Source: Prado023 sp963774745
Lineage (GTDB): Bacteria > Actinomycetota > Actinomycetes > S36-B12 > CAIYMF01
Reading direction: 5' to 3'
NCBI GenBank assembly: GCA_963774745.1
Contig: CAVZGE010000004.1
Location: forward strand, 48,632 to 112,631
DNA: 64,000 bases
The notes beneath the pieces were generated by a model. It was not told the origin of the DNA, ran no database searches, and worked only from the letters and a program-made list of their open reading frames with translations. Made by a program: the position numbers and the translations under genes. Shown piece after piece: positions 35,288-43,531 of the stretch; position 1 is the first letter of the stretch; the number at the start of each line of letters is the position of its first letter.

Positions 35288-36078
35288 CAGTTCTCCTCCT
35301 TGGGGTGGTGGGCGGCTGCCCGCTTCTGCTCGGCCGCCCAATCGAGTCGCTGCGCCGGGGCGATCTCGCCGCGGATCTCCTCCAGCAGGCCGGTGATGGC
35401 GTCCATCAGCCGGTCGGTGCCCTCCTCGAGCAGGGCCTTGGTGATGCGCCGTCCCCGGAGGTCGTCGATGTCCAGGGGCGGACCAGCGGTCACCTGCATC
35501 GTCTTCGGGGGCAGGACGTTGAGCTGCGTGGTGTACGGGGGCATGATCTCGTTGGCCCCCCACTGCGCGATGGGGATCAGCGGCGCACCGGTCTCCAGGG
35601 CCACCCGCAGCGCACCCGTCTTGCCGGACATCGGCCAGGTGCCCGGATCCCGGGTGATGGTGCCCTCGGGGTACATGACCAGGCACTCGCCGCCCTGCAC
35701 GGCGGCCACGGCCGCGGCCAGTGCCTTGTGCGGATCCTTGTCCCGCGAGACCGGGATCTGCCCAGCACCTCGGATGAGCTGTCCGGCCAGCGGGATCTCG
35801 AAGACGGACTGCTTGCCCATGAACCTCGGGGGCCGGCCGTTGTCGTGCAGGAAGTGGGCCATGATCAGCGGATCGAGGAACGAGATGTGGTTGGGGGCCA
35901 CGACGATCCCCTCGCCGTGCCTGCCCAGGTTCTCCGTCCCCCGCCAGTCCCGCCGGGTCATGACCATGAACGGCGGCCACAGCATGACCTCGGCGACGCG
36001 GTAGGAGATGCCGAGGTTCATGAAGAGCGTCTTCGTGCCCACCACCCACCTCTTCCCCTGGCCGTCGCAGGCCGCCAC
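35287..36078 (-). CDS. 1-acyl-sn-glycerol-3-phosphate acyltransferase (PlsC-like)
   Basis: A 263-residue membrane-associated acyltransferase for phosphatidate synthesis. The catalytic NHISFLDP (H-x4-D, His64 and Asp69) and the phosphate-binding YPEGTITRDPG (near residue 140) are both intact. A hydrophobic segment around VMLWPPFMVM could anchor it. GTG 36078 was taken as the start; internal GTG or ATG at residues 12-20 are possible. Coupled to gpsA by a one-base overlap. Confidence 0.9.
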   Translation of the reverse strand: MAACDGQGKRWVVGTKTLFMNLGISYRVAEVMLWPPFMVMTRRDWRGTENLGRHGEGIVVAPNHISFLDPLIMAHFLHDNGRPPRFMGKQSVFEIPLAGQLIRGAGQIPVSRDKDPHKALAAAVAAVQGGECLVMYPEGTITRDPGTWPMSGKTGALRVALETGAPLIPIAQWGANEIMPPYTTQLNVLPPKTMQVTAGPPLDIDDLRGRRITKALLEEGTDRLMDAITGLLEEIRGEIAPAQRLDWAAEQKRAAAHHPKEEN

Positions 36079-36193
36079 CGTATACCGGCCGAGGTCCCGA
36101 GCGCCGGATCAGCCGAGCGCGGTCGATGTGCCCGCGCGCGCGACGAGCCGGCACGCTTCGCCGCCTGCTGGGGCAGCTGGCCGACAGGCAGGA

Positions 36194-36230
36194 TCGTGCG
36201 GGCCCGCTCGAGTCAGACGGGCCCGCACGA
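36194..36230 (-). terminator. Terminator of the large secreted-protein gene
   Basis: A perfect 13-bp inverted repeat TCGTGCGGGCCCG (36194-36206) and its complement (36218-36230) surround an 11-nt loop, 12 bases past the stop codon of the secreted-protein gene. Confidence 0.8.
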
Positions 36231-36242
36231 CGTCGGTGCGCG

Positions 36243-38965
36243 CTAGCCGACCAGCGTCACCTGCTTGGAGACGGCACCCTTCATCGCGTACCTCTCCATC
36301 ACCTTGACCCGGTAGGTGCCCTTGCCGAGATCGACCGTGCGGGTCTCCTTGCTGGTCTGGGTCCGCAGGGTCCTGCCGACCTTCTCCCAGGAGGCCTTGT
36401 TGCCGTTCGCGACCTTGCGGTAGACCTTGATGTTCCAGTAGCCCGTGCCCTTGTTGGGGTTGACGTTGATGAACAGCTTGGTCCCGTTCTCGATCGCCTT
36501 GACCTTGACGACCGCGGACTGCACGACCGTCGTGGTCACCGGCGGCGCCGGAGCAGCCGCTGCCGGAGGTGCCGGGGCTGCCGCAGCCGCCGCGGGCGGC
36601 GCTGGGCTGGCCGGGTCCGTCTGCGGGTCGGTCGTCGCAGCGGCCGGGATCACCAGGGCATAGACCTCCACCGCACCGATGTTCTTGGCCTTGTCCGTCG
36701 CGCGGGCGGAGAAGGTGTAGGAACCCGGCGCCAGGTTGGTGTACGTCGTGGGGGACGTGCAGCTCTCCCAGGGGCCCGCCACGCCGTTCGTGGTCAGCAT
36801 GCACTCGAAGGTCACGTCGGCCTCGCTCGCCGTGAGGTCGAACGTGGCACTGGAGCTCACGGTGGTGTCAGCTGCCGTGATCGTGACCGCCGGTGCGGTG
36901 GTGTCGTCACCCACACCGGGTGGCTTCTTGCCGTGGGTCTCCGGGGCGGAGACGGCCACGACCAGCGGGCCGGCAAGGTCGTTGCCGTACTCCAGGCTGA
37001 CGTCGACGGTGTAGTTGCCGACCGGGGCCCCCGCGGCGACCGTGGCGTACCAGATCACCGAGGTGTAGCCGGCATCGAGCGTGGCCTCCCACGTGCCCTC
37101 GAGGTCGTCTGCCACCAGGTTCAGCGGCAACGCGACCATGTCGATCCCGTTGCTGGCGTAGATCGTCACGTCACCGGCGGCGAGGGCTTCGGGGCCGATC
37201 ACGGTGAGATCCAGCTGGCCGGTCCCGGCCGCGGGTGAGTAGACCCGCAGGGGGAGCGTCATCGAGACGCCCTGGGTGGCCAGCTTCGGCACCGAGTCAC
37301 CCCACAGGACCGTCGCCACGTTGGCGTTCACCGTGATCACGCCGGTCTCCTCGGCGAGAACGGTCGCGGGGGCATCGACGTCGATCAGCGCCAGCGTGAC
37401 GCTGTAGTCCCCCAGCGGCGCCAGATCGGCGACGGTGACGTCGAACGTCGTGGAGACGTTGTATCCGGGCGCCACAGGGAAGCCGGTGTCCGGTCCCCAT
37501 GTGCCCACGAGGTCACCGTCGCCGTCCACTGCGAACGGGACGGACTCGGCTCCTGAGGTGGCGCTCACCTCGGCGCCGGCGACGAACGCGGTGGGCGCGT
37601 CGACCATGATGCGCAGCTGGGCCTCGTCGATGAGGTCACCGCCCCACGGGTTGAGCAGCGATGCCGTCAACGGGAACGGGTTGGTCTGGAAGACGTTCGC
37701 CGGAAGGGTACCGAGGTCGACCGCCGGATCGTGGATCGCCTTCAGCTGCGCCGCGGTGGTGTCGACCCCCGGGACGTCCATGGCGAAGCCGGGGAGGAAC
37801 GTGTTGTCCGGGATGAAGTTGCACAGTGCCCGTACGTCATCGGCGAGCTGCGCGAACGCCGTGACCCCGGTCAGGGTGGTGGTGCCGATCGGGGCGCCGG
37901 ACAGGTTGGTGAACGGCACCACGTCGGTGATCCTGCTGACCTTCCACGTCAGTGCCGCGACGTCGAGCCAGGTGACACTGCCCTTGAAGGTCTCCGAGCG
38001 GTTGTACGTGAAGCCGCTGTAGTCGACGAACTGCTCCCCGGTCGTCATCGGATCATCGGTGCTCGGGTCGATGGAGCGGTTGAAGCTGATCGGCCATCCC
38101 GCCGGAGGCGTGTACCCCTCGGCAGGGAAGCCGATGATCCGGTTGTAGTACTCGACGGCGTCGATGGTCAGCGGCGTGGACTTGCTGGCAGCGGCGCCGA
38201 TGGTCATCGCGGCGAGCTCCCAGCCGTCGAACCGGCTGTTCGACTGCGCGTCGGCGGGTGCCGGTCCGATCTGGGCCGGCGGGCCGGGGATGGTGGTCGC
38301 CGTGGTGGTGAGCCCCGGGATCGTGCCGGTCTTCATCAGCGACTGGTACATCGCTGCGTTCTCGGGCGAGGCGTCGATCGTCGAGCCGTCGTAGCTGATG
38401 CGGCCGGTCGACTCGAGTGCGATCACGTCCGCGAACCCCAGCTTCAACGCCACGTCGGCGAGCTTGCGCGCGATGACCTCGTCCGCGGTGCGGGCGAGGT
38501 TCAGCCGCTCCAGCTCGACCTCGGAGACGAACATGGCGTACTGCGGCCAGGGATCACAGGCCTCGATCTCCGCGACCGGGAGCGGGTCCGGAGGGCTGTC
38601 GATCCACTCCCCCTGCAACGGCAGGACCCAGACCTGCCGGCCGTCGACCGGGTTGGTCGAGGGTGCGACACCGGGGACCGCCTCGTAGGACACCGGCTGG
38701 ACGCAGTACTCGGTCGTCGCGTCGGTCTCCGTGGTGGCCGGGACCTCGTACTTCTCCAGGATCGGGGTGCCGTTCTCGGCGCGCAGGACGATGACGAGAT
38801 CCGCGTAGAGCGACCCTGTCGTCGTTCCGCCCCCGCCCCCGCCTCCCCCGCCCCGCCGCCACCGCCACCGCCACCGCCACCGGCCGCCAGGGCCGGTGTG
38901 GACAGGACGAGGAGTGCGGATGTGGCCGCTGCCAGGATCGTGCCACCACGCGAACGTGTCTTCAT
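36243..38965 (-). CDS. Large secreted protein, frameshifted in a polyglycine tract
   Basis: The gene starts at ATG 38965 after a very good GGAGGAACC and encodes a signal peptide (MKTRSRGGTILAAATSALLV, cleaved after about residue 27, ALA-A) leading into polyglycine. In the tract the frame shifts: the signal-peptide frame runs to 38501, while the remaining 870 residues continue in another frame. Adding one G at 38851-38854 (four bases where neighbouring units have five) joins both frames into about 907 residues. The mature part has several Ig-like modules, an FN3-like module (FECMLTTNGVAGPWESC), an Ala/Pro linker and a Lys-rich end. No sorting signal. Function unknown; not a clear pseudogene. 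Confidence 0.7.
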
Positions 38966-39154
38966 GGTTCCTCCATTGACTCGACATGAGATGCCGTTGA
39001 GGTGACTCGCCCTCAGCAGGCACCTGAACCGCACGTTGCTCCCCTGATGTGGGGGCCGTGTGGTCGTCGCATGGAGATCGTGTGGAGAATGGGCTTCGCG
39101 CTCAACCAGGCACTCGAGGCCGCCGATGACGCGGCACCTGGGCCGCGGCACACG

Positions 39155-39202
39155 AACGCCCGCCCGCCCGGTGGATGTGGTCAGACCGGGCGTGCGGGCG
39201 TT
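39155..39202 (-). terminator. HU gene terminator hairpin
   Basis: An 18-bp stem (AACGCCCGCCCGCCCGGT at 39155-39172 with 39185-39202, one mismatch) and a 12-nt loop, beginning 12 bases after the HU stop. The rest of the 249-bp gap to the secreted-protein gene shows no gene. Confidence 0.75.
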
Positions 39203-39214
39203 GGTGGGGTGCGG

Positions 39215-39784
39215 CTACTCCGCGGCTGGCGTTGCCTCGGCGGCCGGGGCGGCAGGTGCCGCCTTCTTCGCCGGGGCCCGCTTCGCGGCCGGGGCCTTCT
39301 TCGCCGGGGCCTTCTTCGCGGCCGGGGCCTTCTTCGCCGGGGTGGCAGCCTTCGCGGGCGCGGCGGCCTTCGCCGGGGCGGTCGCCTTGGTCGCGGCCTT
39401 CTTCGCGGGGGTCGCGGCCTTGGTCGCGGCAGCGGTCGCAGCGGTCGCGGCCTTCTTGGCCGGAGCCGTGGCCTTGGCTGCGGCCTTCTTCGCCGCAGCG
39501 ACCGGCTTCTCACTGCTCACGGTGGCCTTGAAGTCCCCGCCCGGGCGGAAGCGCGGGACGGCGGTGGCCATCTTGCGGATCGCCTCGCCGGTCGCCGGGG
39601 CGCGGTAGGTGCGCGCGGCGCGCTCGGCCCGCTCGAACACGCCGAACCCGCTGATGGAGACCTTCTGCCCCTTGGCGACGGTCTCGGTGATGGCATCGAT
39701 GACCGCCTGGACGGCCTCCGATGCGTCCTTCTTGCTGGTGTCGATGCGCGAGGCAACGACGTCAATGAGCTCAGCCTTGTTCAT
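39215..39784 (-). CDS. hupB: DNA-binding protein HU with basic C-terminal tail (HupB type)
   Basis: A 189-residue nucleoid protein. Residues 1-90 are a standard HU fold (NKAELIDVVASRIDTSKKDA, SGFGVFERAERAARTYRAP, PRFRPGGDFKATV). Residues 95-189 are a tail of AKKA, TKA and PAKK repeats ending APAAEATPAAE, comparable to the Lys/Ala tail of mycobacterial HupB. Such tails bind and compact DNA and are sites of acetylation in mycobacteria (family knowledge). ATG 39784 is the start. The protein is upstream of a terminator and downstream of leuD. Confidence 0.95.
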   Translation of the reverse strand: MNKAELIDVVASRIDTSKKDASEAVQAVIDAITETVAKGQKVSISGFGVFERAERAARTYRAPATGEAIRKMATAVPRFRPGGDFKATVSSEKPVAAAKKAAAKATAPAKKAATAATAAATKAATPAKKAATKATAPAKAAAPAKAATPAKKAPAAKKAPAKKAPAAKRAPAKKAAPAAPAAEATPAAE

Positions 39785-39871
39785 GCGACTTCCTTCGCGG
39801 ATCGCACCGGCGGTGACCGGTGGTGTGGATCAGGTCCGAGGCGCAGGCTACTCCCGCGCTCGGGCCACACG

Positions 39872-40459
39872 CTAGGCGGTACGCGGGGTGAATGCCGGAC
39901 GGGCACGCTCGAAATCGGCGATCAGGTCCGCACTTTGCAGGGTGATCCCGACGTCGTCGAGGCCCTCGAGCAGGCGCCAGCGGACGTAGTCGTCGATCTC
40001 GAACGCTGCCACGACGTCTCCGAAGGCAACCGTCCGAGCCTCGAGGTCCACGGTGATCTCGGTCGCAGGATCGGACTCCGTGGCCGACCACAGCGCCTCG
40101 ACGACGGACTGGTCGACGATGGCTGTGAGCAGCCCGCCCTTGCCCGAGTTGCCGCGGAAGATGTCGGCGAACCGGGAGGAGATGACGACCTTGAACCCGA
40201 AGTCCTGCAATGCCCACACGGCATGTTCGCGCGAGGATCCGGTGCCGAAGTCGGGACCGGCGACCAGGATCGTCGCACCGGCCCGCGCGGGGTCGTTCAG
40301 GACGAAGTCCGGGTCGCTGCGCCAGGCGGCGAACAGCGCGTCCTCGTACCCGTGGCGGGTGATCCGCTTGAGGTAGCGCGCCGGGATGATCTGGTCGGTG
40401 TCGACATTGCCGGCCCGCAGCGGGGCGGCGGTGCCGGTGTGCACGGTGAAGGAGTCCAT
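39872..40459 (-). CDS. leuD: 3-isopropylmalate dehydratase small subunit LeuD
   Basis: A 195-residue subunit that forms isopropylmalate isomerase with LeuC (leucine step 2). Recognised by VDTDQIIPARYLKRITRHGY, GPDFGTGSSREHAVWAL and SSRFADIFRGNSGKGGLL. It starts at ATG 40459, 12 bp after leuC on the same strand, so the two are co-transcribed. Length is normal. Confidence 0.96.
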   Translation of the reverse strand: MDSFTVHTGTAAPLRAGNVDTDQIIPARYLKRITRHGYEDALFAAWRSDPDFVLNDPARAGATILVAGPDFGTGSSREHAVWALQDFGFKVVISSRFADIFRGNSGKGGLLTAIVDQSVVEALWSATESDPATEITVDLEARTVAFGDVVAAFEIDDYVRWRLLEGLDDVGITLQSADLIADFERARPAFTPRTA

Positions 40460-40471
40460 GTCCAGTCCTCT

Positions 40472-41872
40472 CTAGGCCAGGTCGGCCGGGGAGCTCAGGG
40501 TGCCGCGCACAGCTGTGGCGGCGGCGACCTGGGGGGACACCAGGTGGGTGCGCCCACCCGGTCCCTGGCGGCCCTCGAAGTTGCGGTTCGACGTCGACGC
40601 GCTGCGCTCCTGGGGCGCCAGTGTGTCGGGGTTCATGCCCAGGCACATCGAGCACCCAGCCTCGCGCCACTCGGCGCCCGCGTCGATGAACACGCGGTCC
40701 AGCCCCTCAGCCATCGCCGCGAGCCGGACTCGGACGGATCCTGGCACGACCAGCATGCGCACGCCATCGGCGACCCGTCGACCCGCCAGGATCCCGGCCG
40801 CCGCCCGCAGGTCCTCGATCCGCCCGTTGGTGCAGGAGCCCAGGAACACGGTGTCGACAGGGATGTCGCGCATCGGGGTGCCGGCCGTCAGCCCCATGTA
40901 CTCCAGGGCCTTGCGGGCAGCCGCCTGGTCGGAGGGGTCGGCGAAGTCGGCAGGATCCGGGACGGTCGCCGACAGCGGCACGCCCTGGCCGGGGTTGGTC
41001 CCCCAGGTGACGAACGGGCTCAGCCCGCTGGCGTCGATGACGACCTCGGCGTCGAACACCGCGTCGTCGTCGGTGACCAGCGTGCGCCAGTACGCCACCG
41101 CATCGAGCCAGTCCTGGCCGGTCGGCGCCTTCTCGCGGCCCTCGACGTAGGCGAACGTGGTCTCGTCCGGGGCGATCATTCCGGCGCGGGCACCTGCCTC
41201 GATGGACATGTTGCAGATCGTCATCCGGGCTTCCATGCTCAACGCCCGGATCGCCTCACCGCGGTACTCCAGCACGTACCCCTGGCCGCCACCGGTGCCG
41301 ATCCGGGCGATGACCGCCAGGATCAGGTCCTTGGCCGTGACCCCCTCGGGCAGGGCGCCCTCGACGGTGATCGCCATGGTCCTGAACGGCTTGAGCGGCA
41401 GGGTCTGCGTGGCCAGCACGTGCTCGACCTCGGACGTGCCGATGCCGAACGCCAGCGCCCCGAACGCCCCGTGGGTCGAGGTGTGCGAGTCGCCGCAGAC
41501 GATGGTCATCCCCGGCTGGGTCAGGCCCAGCTGCGGGCCGACGACGTGGACGATCCCCTGCTCGGCGCTGCCCAGTGAGTAGATCGGCACGCCGAACTCG
41601 GCCGCGTTCGCACGAAGGGCGTCGACCTGGGCCCGCGAGACGGGGTCGGCGATCGGCTTGTCGATGTCGATCGTCGGGACGTTGTGGTCCTCGGTGGCCA
41701 GCGTCAGGTCCGGGCGGCGCACTGGGCGCCCGGCCGCACGCAGGCCGTCGAACGCCTGGGGGCTGGTGACCTCGTGGATCAGGTGCAGGTCGATGTAGAG
41801 CAGGTCGGGCTCCCCCGGGGCGCTGCGCACCACGTGCGCGTCCCATACCTTCTCGGCCAGTGTCCGACCCAT
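40472..41872 (-). CDS. leuC: 3-isopropylmalate dehydratase large subunit LeuC
   Basis: A 466-residue aconitase-family subunit with a [4Fe-4S] cluster. The cluster cysteines are in GSCTNGR near residue 343 and GCSMCLGMN near 405-408. Active-site pieces are CGDSHTSTHGAFG and ATQTLPLKPFR. ATG 41872 is the start. It is divergent from an IclR regulator 56 bp away and probably controlled by it. Confidence 0.96.
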   Translation of the reverse strand: MGRTLAEKVWDAHVVRSAPGEPDLLYIDLHLIHEVTSPQAFDGLRAAGRPVRRPDLTLATEDHNVPTIDIDKPIADPVSRAQVDALRANAAEFGVPIYSLGSAEQGIVHVVGPQLGLTQPGMTIVCGDSHTSTHGAFGALAFGIGTSEVEHVLATQTLPLKPFRTMAITVEGALPEGVTAKDLILAVIARIGTGGGQGYVLEYRGEAIRALSMEARMTICNMSIEAGARAGMIAPDETTFAYVEGREKAPTGQDWLDAVAYWRTLVTDDDAVFDAEVVIDASGLSPFVTWGTNPGQGVPLSATVPDPADFADPSDQAAARKALEYMGLTAGTPMRDIPVDTVFLGSCTNGRIEDLRAAAGILAGRRVADGVRMLVVPGSVRVRLAAMAEGLDRVFIDAGAEWREAGCSMCLGMNPDTLAPQERSASTSNRNFEGRQGPGGRTHLVSPQVAAATAVRGTLSSPADLA

Positions 41873-41892
41873 GAGGAACCTCCGCTCGCCAG

Positions 41893-41928
41893 TTGACGTC
41901 TCACATGTTGAAACGGCAATATCACGCT
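41893..41928 (+). promoter_or_regulatory. Candidate iclR promoter in the leuC-iclR gap
   Basis: TTGACG (41893-41898) and CAATAT (41917-41922) are 18 bp apart, six bases before the iclR start codon, so the iclR transcript may be leaderless. The 56-bp gap must also hold the leuC promoter, so an operator here would control both. Confidence 0.45.
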
Positions 41929-42648
41929 ATGGACGAATCATACGCCAGTGGCGTCGGGGTGATCGACAAGGCCTCCATGGTGCTCGACGCCCTCGAGGGA
42001 GGACCGCTCTCCCTGGCCGGCCTGGTGGCCGCAACGGGCCTCGCCCGGCCGACCGCGCACCGCCTGGCGACCGCCCTCGAGCACCACCGCCTCATCGCCC
42101 GCGACATGAGCGGCCGGTTCGTCCTGGGCCCCCGGCTGCCCGAGCTGGCAGCCGCCGCGGGCGAGGATCGCCTCGTCGCCGCGGCCGGCCCCGCGCTGGC
42201 GCACCTGCGCGAGACCACCGGCGAGAGTGCCCAGCTCTACCGCCGCCAGGGCGACCGGCGCATCTGCGTGGCGGCGGCCGAGCGGCTCACCGGCCTGCGC
42301 GACACCGTGCCGGTCGGGGCCGTCCTGACGATGCACGCGGGGTCCGCGGCCCAGGTGCTGCTCGCCTGGGAGGACCCCGACCGGATCCACGTCGGCCTGC
42401 GCGACTCGACCTTCACCGCCGCCACGCTGGCCGGCGTCCGGCGCCGCGGTTGGGCGCAGAGCGTCGCTGAGCGCGAGCAGGGGGTCGCCTCGGTGAGCGC
42501 CCCGGTCCGTGGGCCGTCCAACAAGGTGGTGGCGGCGGTTTCTGTGTCGGGACCCCTGGACCGGATGGGGCGGGTCCCGGGGCGCCTGCACAGCCACGCC
42601 GTCCTGGCAACGGCCGCGAAGCTCACCGAGGCGCTGCGCCGGGACTGA
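41929..42648 (+). CDS. IclR family regulator (probable leuCD regulator)
   Basis: A 239-residue regulator starting MDESYASGVGVIDKASMVLD. The N-terminal winged helix-turn-helix is in LSLAGLVAATGLARPTAHRLATAL (about residues 28-50); the C-terminal effector domain includes VGAVLTMHAGSAAQVLLAW and VSAPVRGPSNKVVAAVSVSGP. ATG 41929 is favoured by the promoter position over an in-frame ATG at 41893. The divergent gene pair matches the actinobacterial NdgR/LtbR arrangement, where IclR members control leuCD; a role in leucine control is inferred from this. Confidence 0.88.
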   Translation: MDESYASGVGVIDKASMVLDALEGGPLSLAGLVAATGLARPTAHRLATALEHHRLIARDMSGRFVLGPRLPELAAAAGEDRLVAAAGPALAHLRETTGESAQLYRRQGDRRICVAAAERLTGLRDTVPVGAVLTMHAGSAAQVLLAWEDPDRIHVGLRDSTFTAATLAGVRRRGWAQSVAEREQGVASVSAPVRGPSNKVVAAVSVSGPLDRMGRVPGRLHSHAVLATAAKLTEALRRD

Positions 42649-42765
42649 CGTGGGCCCTGATCCGCCGCGCCGGGACCGACACGGCACGTCGTCGTCCGGC
42701 ACGCATCTGCCAAGCCATCGGTGGCATCCTTGCCAGGACAGGTCCAGCCCGACCCAGGAGCGACC

Positions 42766-43182
42766 ATGGGCACGTGGTACGGCAAGCCCCGCCGGCCGGG
42801 CGGGGTGACGTTCATCGCGATCCTCACGTTCCTGATCGCCTTCCTCTCCCTGGCTGCCGGCTTCGTGTTCCTGCTCGCCAGCGACTCCGGGTTGGCCAGC
42901 GCCGACATCTCCGCGGGAACCGCGACCACCTACGGCATCGTCGAGATCGTGTTCGGCGTCATCACCGCCGTGGTCGCCGTCGGCCTGTGGACGGGCAACT
43001 CGTTCGCCCGCCTGGCAGTCACGGCCCTGATGGTGGTGCGCATCCTCGCCTCGCTCTGGGTCGCCTTCACGCTCAACGGGCACGGTGGGTTCCTGGCCGC
43101 TGCGCTCGCCGGTGGCCTCTCGGTCATCGTGCTGCTGCTGCTGTGGAACTACCGGGCGGACGAGTTCTTCAACGCGGCCTGA
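42766..43182 (+). CDS. Small four-helix membrane protein
   Basis: A 138-residue membrane protein starting at ATG 42766 after CCAGGAGCGACC, which fixes the start. The N-terminus MGTWYGKPRRPGGVTFIAIL is basic, then four hydrophobic segments follow (ILTFLIAFLSLAAGFVFLLA, YGIVEIVFGVITAVVAVGLW, LAVTALMVVRILASLWVAF and AAALAGGLSVIVLLLLW). It ends NYRADEFFNAA. The function is unknown. Confidence 0.7.
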   Translation: MGTWYGKPRRPGGVTFIAILTFLIAFLSLAAGFVFLLASDSGLASADISAGTATTYGIVEIVFGVITAVVAVGLWTGNSFARLAVTALMVVRILASLWVAFTLNGHGGFLAAALAGGLSVIVLLLLWNYRADEFFNAA

Positions 43183-43216
43183 CCGCGGGACGCTCGGGGC
43201 CACAGCGCCGGAAATG

Positions 43217-43248
43217 ACGTGAGGGACCTCCGGAGAGGTCCCTCACGT
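43217..43248. terminator. Perfect hairpin between the membrane-protein gene and tRNA-Glu
   Basis: ACGTGAGGGACCTC (43217-43230), loop CGGA, and its exact complement (43235-43248). It lies 34 bp past the small membrane-protein gene and 6 bp past the 3' end of tRNA-Glu, so it can serve as terminator for both converging transcripts. Confidence 0.8.
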
Positions 43249-43253
43249 TCGCG

Positions 43254-43326
43254 TAGCCCCGACGGGATTCGAACCCGCGCTACCGCCTTGAGAGGGCGGC
43301 GTGCTAGGCCACTACACAACGGGGCC
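43254..43326 (-). tRNA. tRNA-Glu (CTC)
   Basis: A 73-nt cloverleaf read on the minus strand. The acceptor stem GGCCCCG pairs with CGGGGCT (a G-U first pair, as in other actinobacterial tRNA-Glu). The D-stem is GTGT/GCAC. The anticodon loop is CTCTCAA with anticodon CTC on a CCGCC/GGCGG stem, and the T-arm is GGGTTCGAATCCC. CCA is not encoded. The next tRNA lies 73 nt away, and gltX is about 3.4 kb away. Confidence 0.95.
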
Positions 43327-43399
43327 GTGCGCTTGCTGTGCCGATCGCTCGGCGCGACGTCGCAATCCTACCCGGGTCGGGCGGGGGTGAAACATCGAG

Positions 43400-43471
43400 C
43401 TGGGGTACCAGGACTCGAACCTAGACTAGCTGAACCAGAATCAGCCGGGCTGCCAATTACCCCATACCCCA
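43400..43471 (-). tRNA. tRNA-Gln (CTG)
   Basis: A 72-nt tRNA on the minus strand. The acceptor stem TGGGGTA/TACCCCA has discriminator G. The anticodon stem GCTGA/TCAGC encloses TTCTGGT, giving anticodon CTG. The T-arm is TAGGTTCGAGTCCTG. It is just upstream of tRNA-Glu in the direction of transcription and may be co-transcribed. Confidence 0.95.
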
Positions 43472-43531
43472 AGGGCAGGGACAACTATACCGGCCGCGGC
43501 CCGGGGGCCCAAAACGGACAGCGGGCGGAGC

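Noticed and set aside
36243..38965. Calling the large secreted protein a pseudogene
   Set aside because: Only one base is out of frame and the remaining 870 codons are open, so an indel or phase variation is more likely than decay.
39300..39500. Repeat array in the HU gene
   Set aside because: It encodes the AKKA tail in frame, so it is protein-level repetition, not a CRISPR or mobile repeat.
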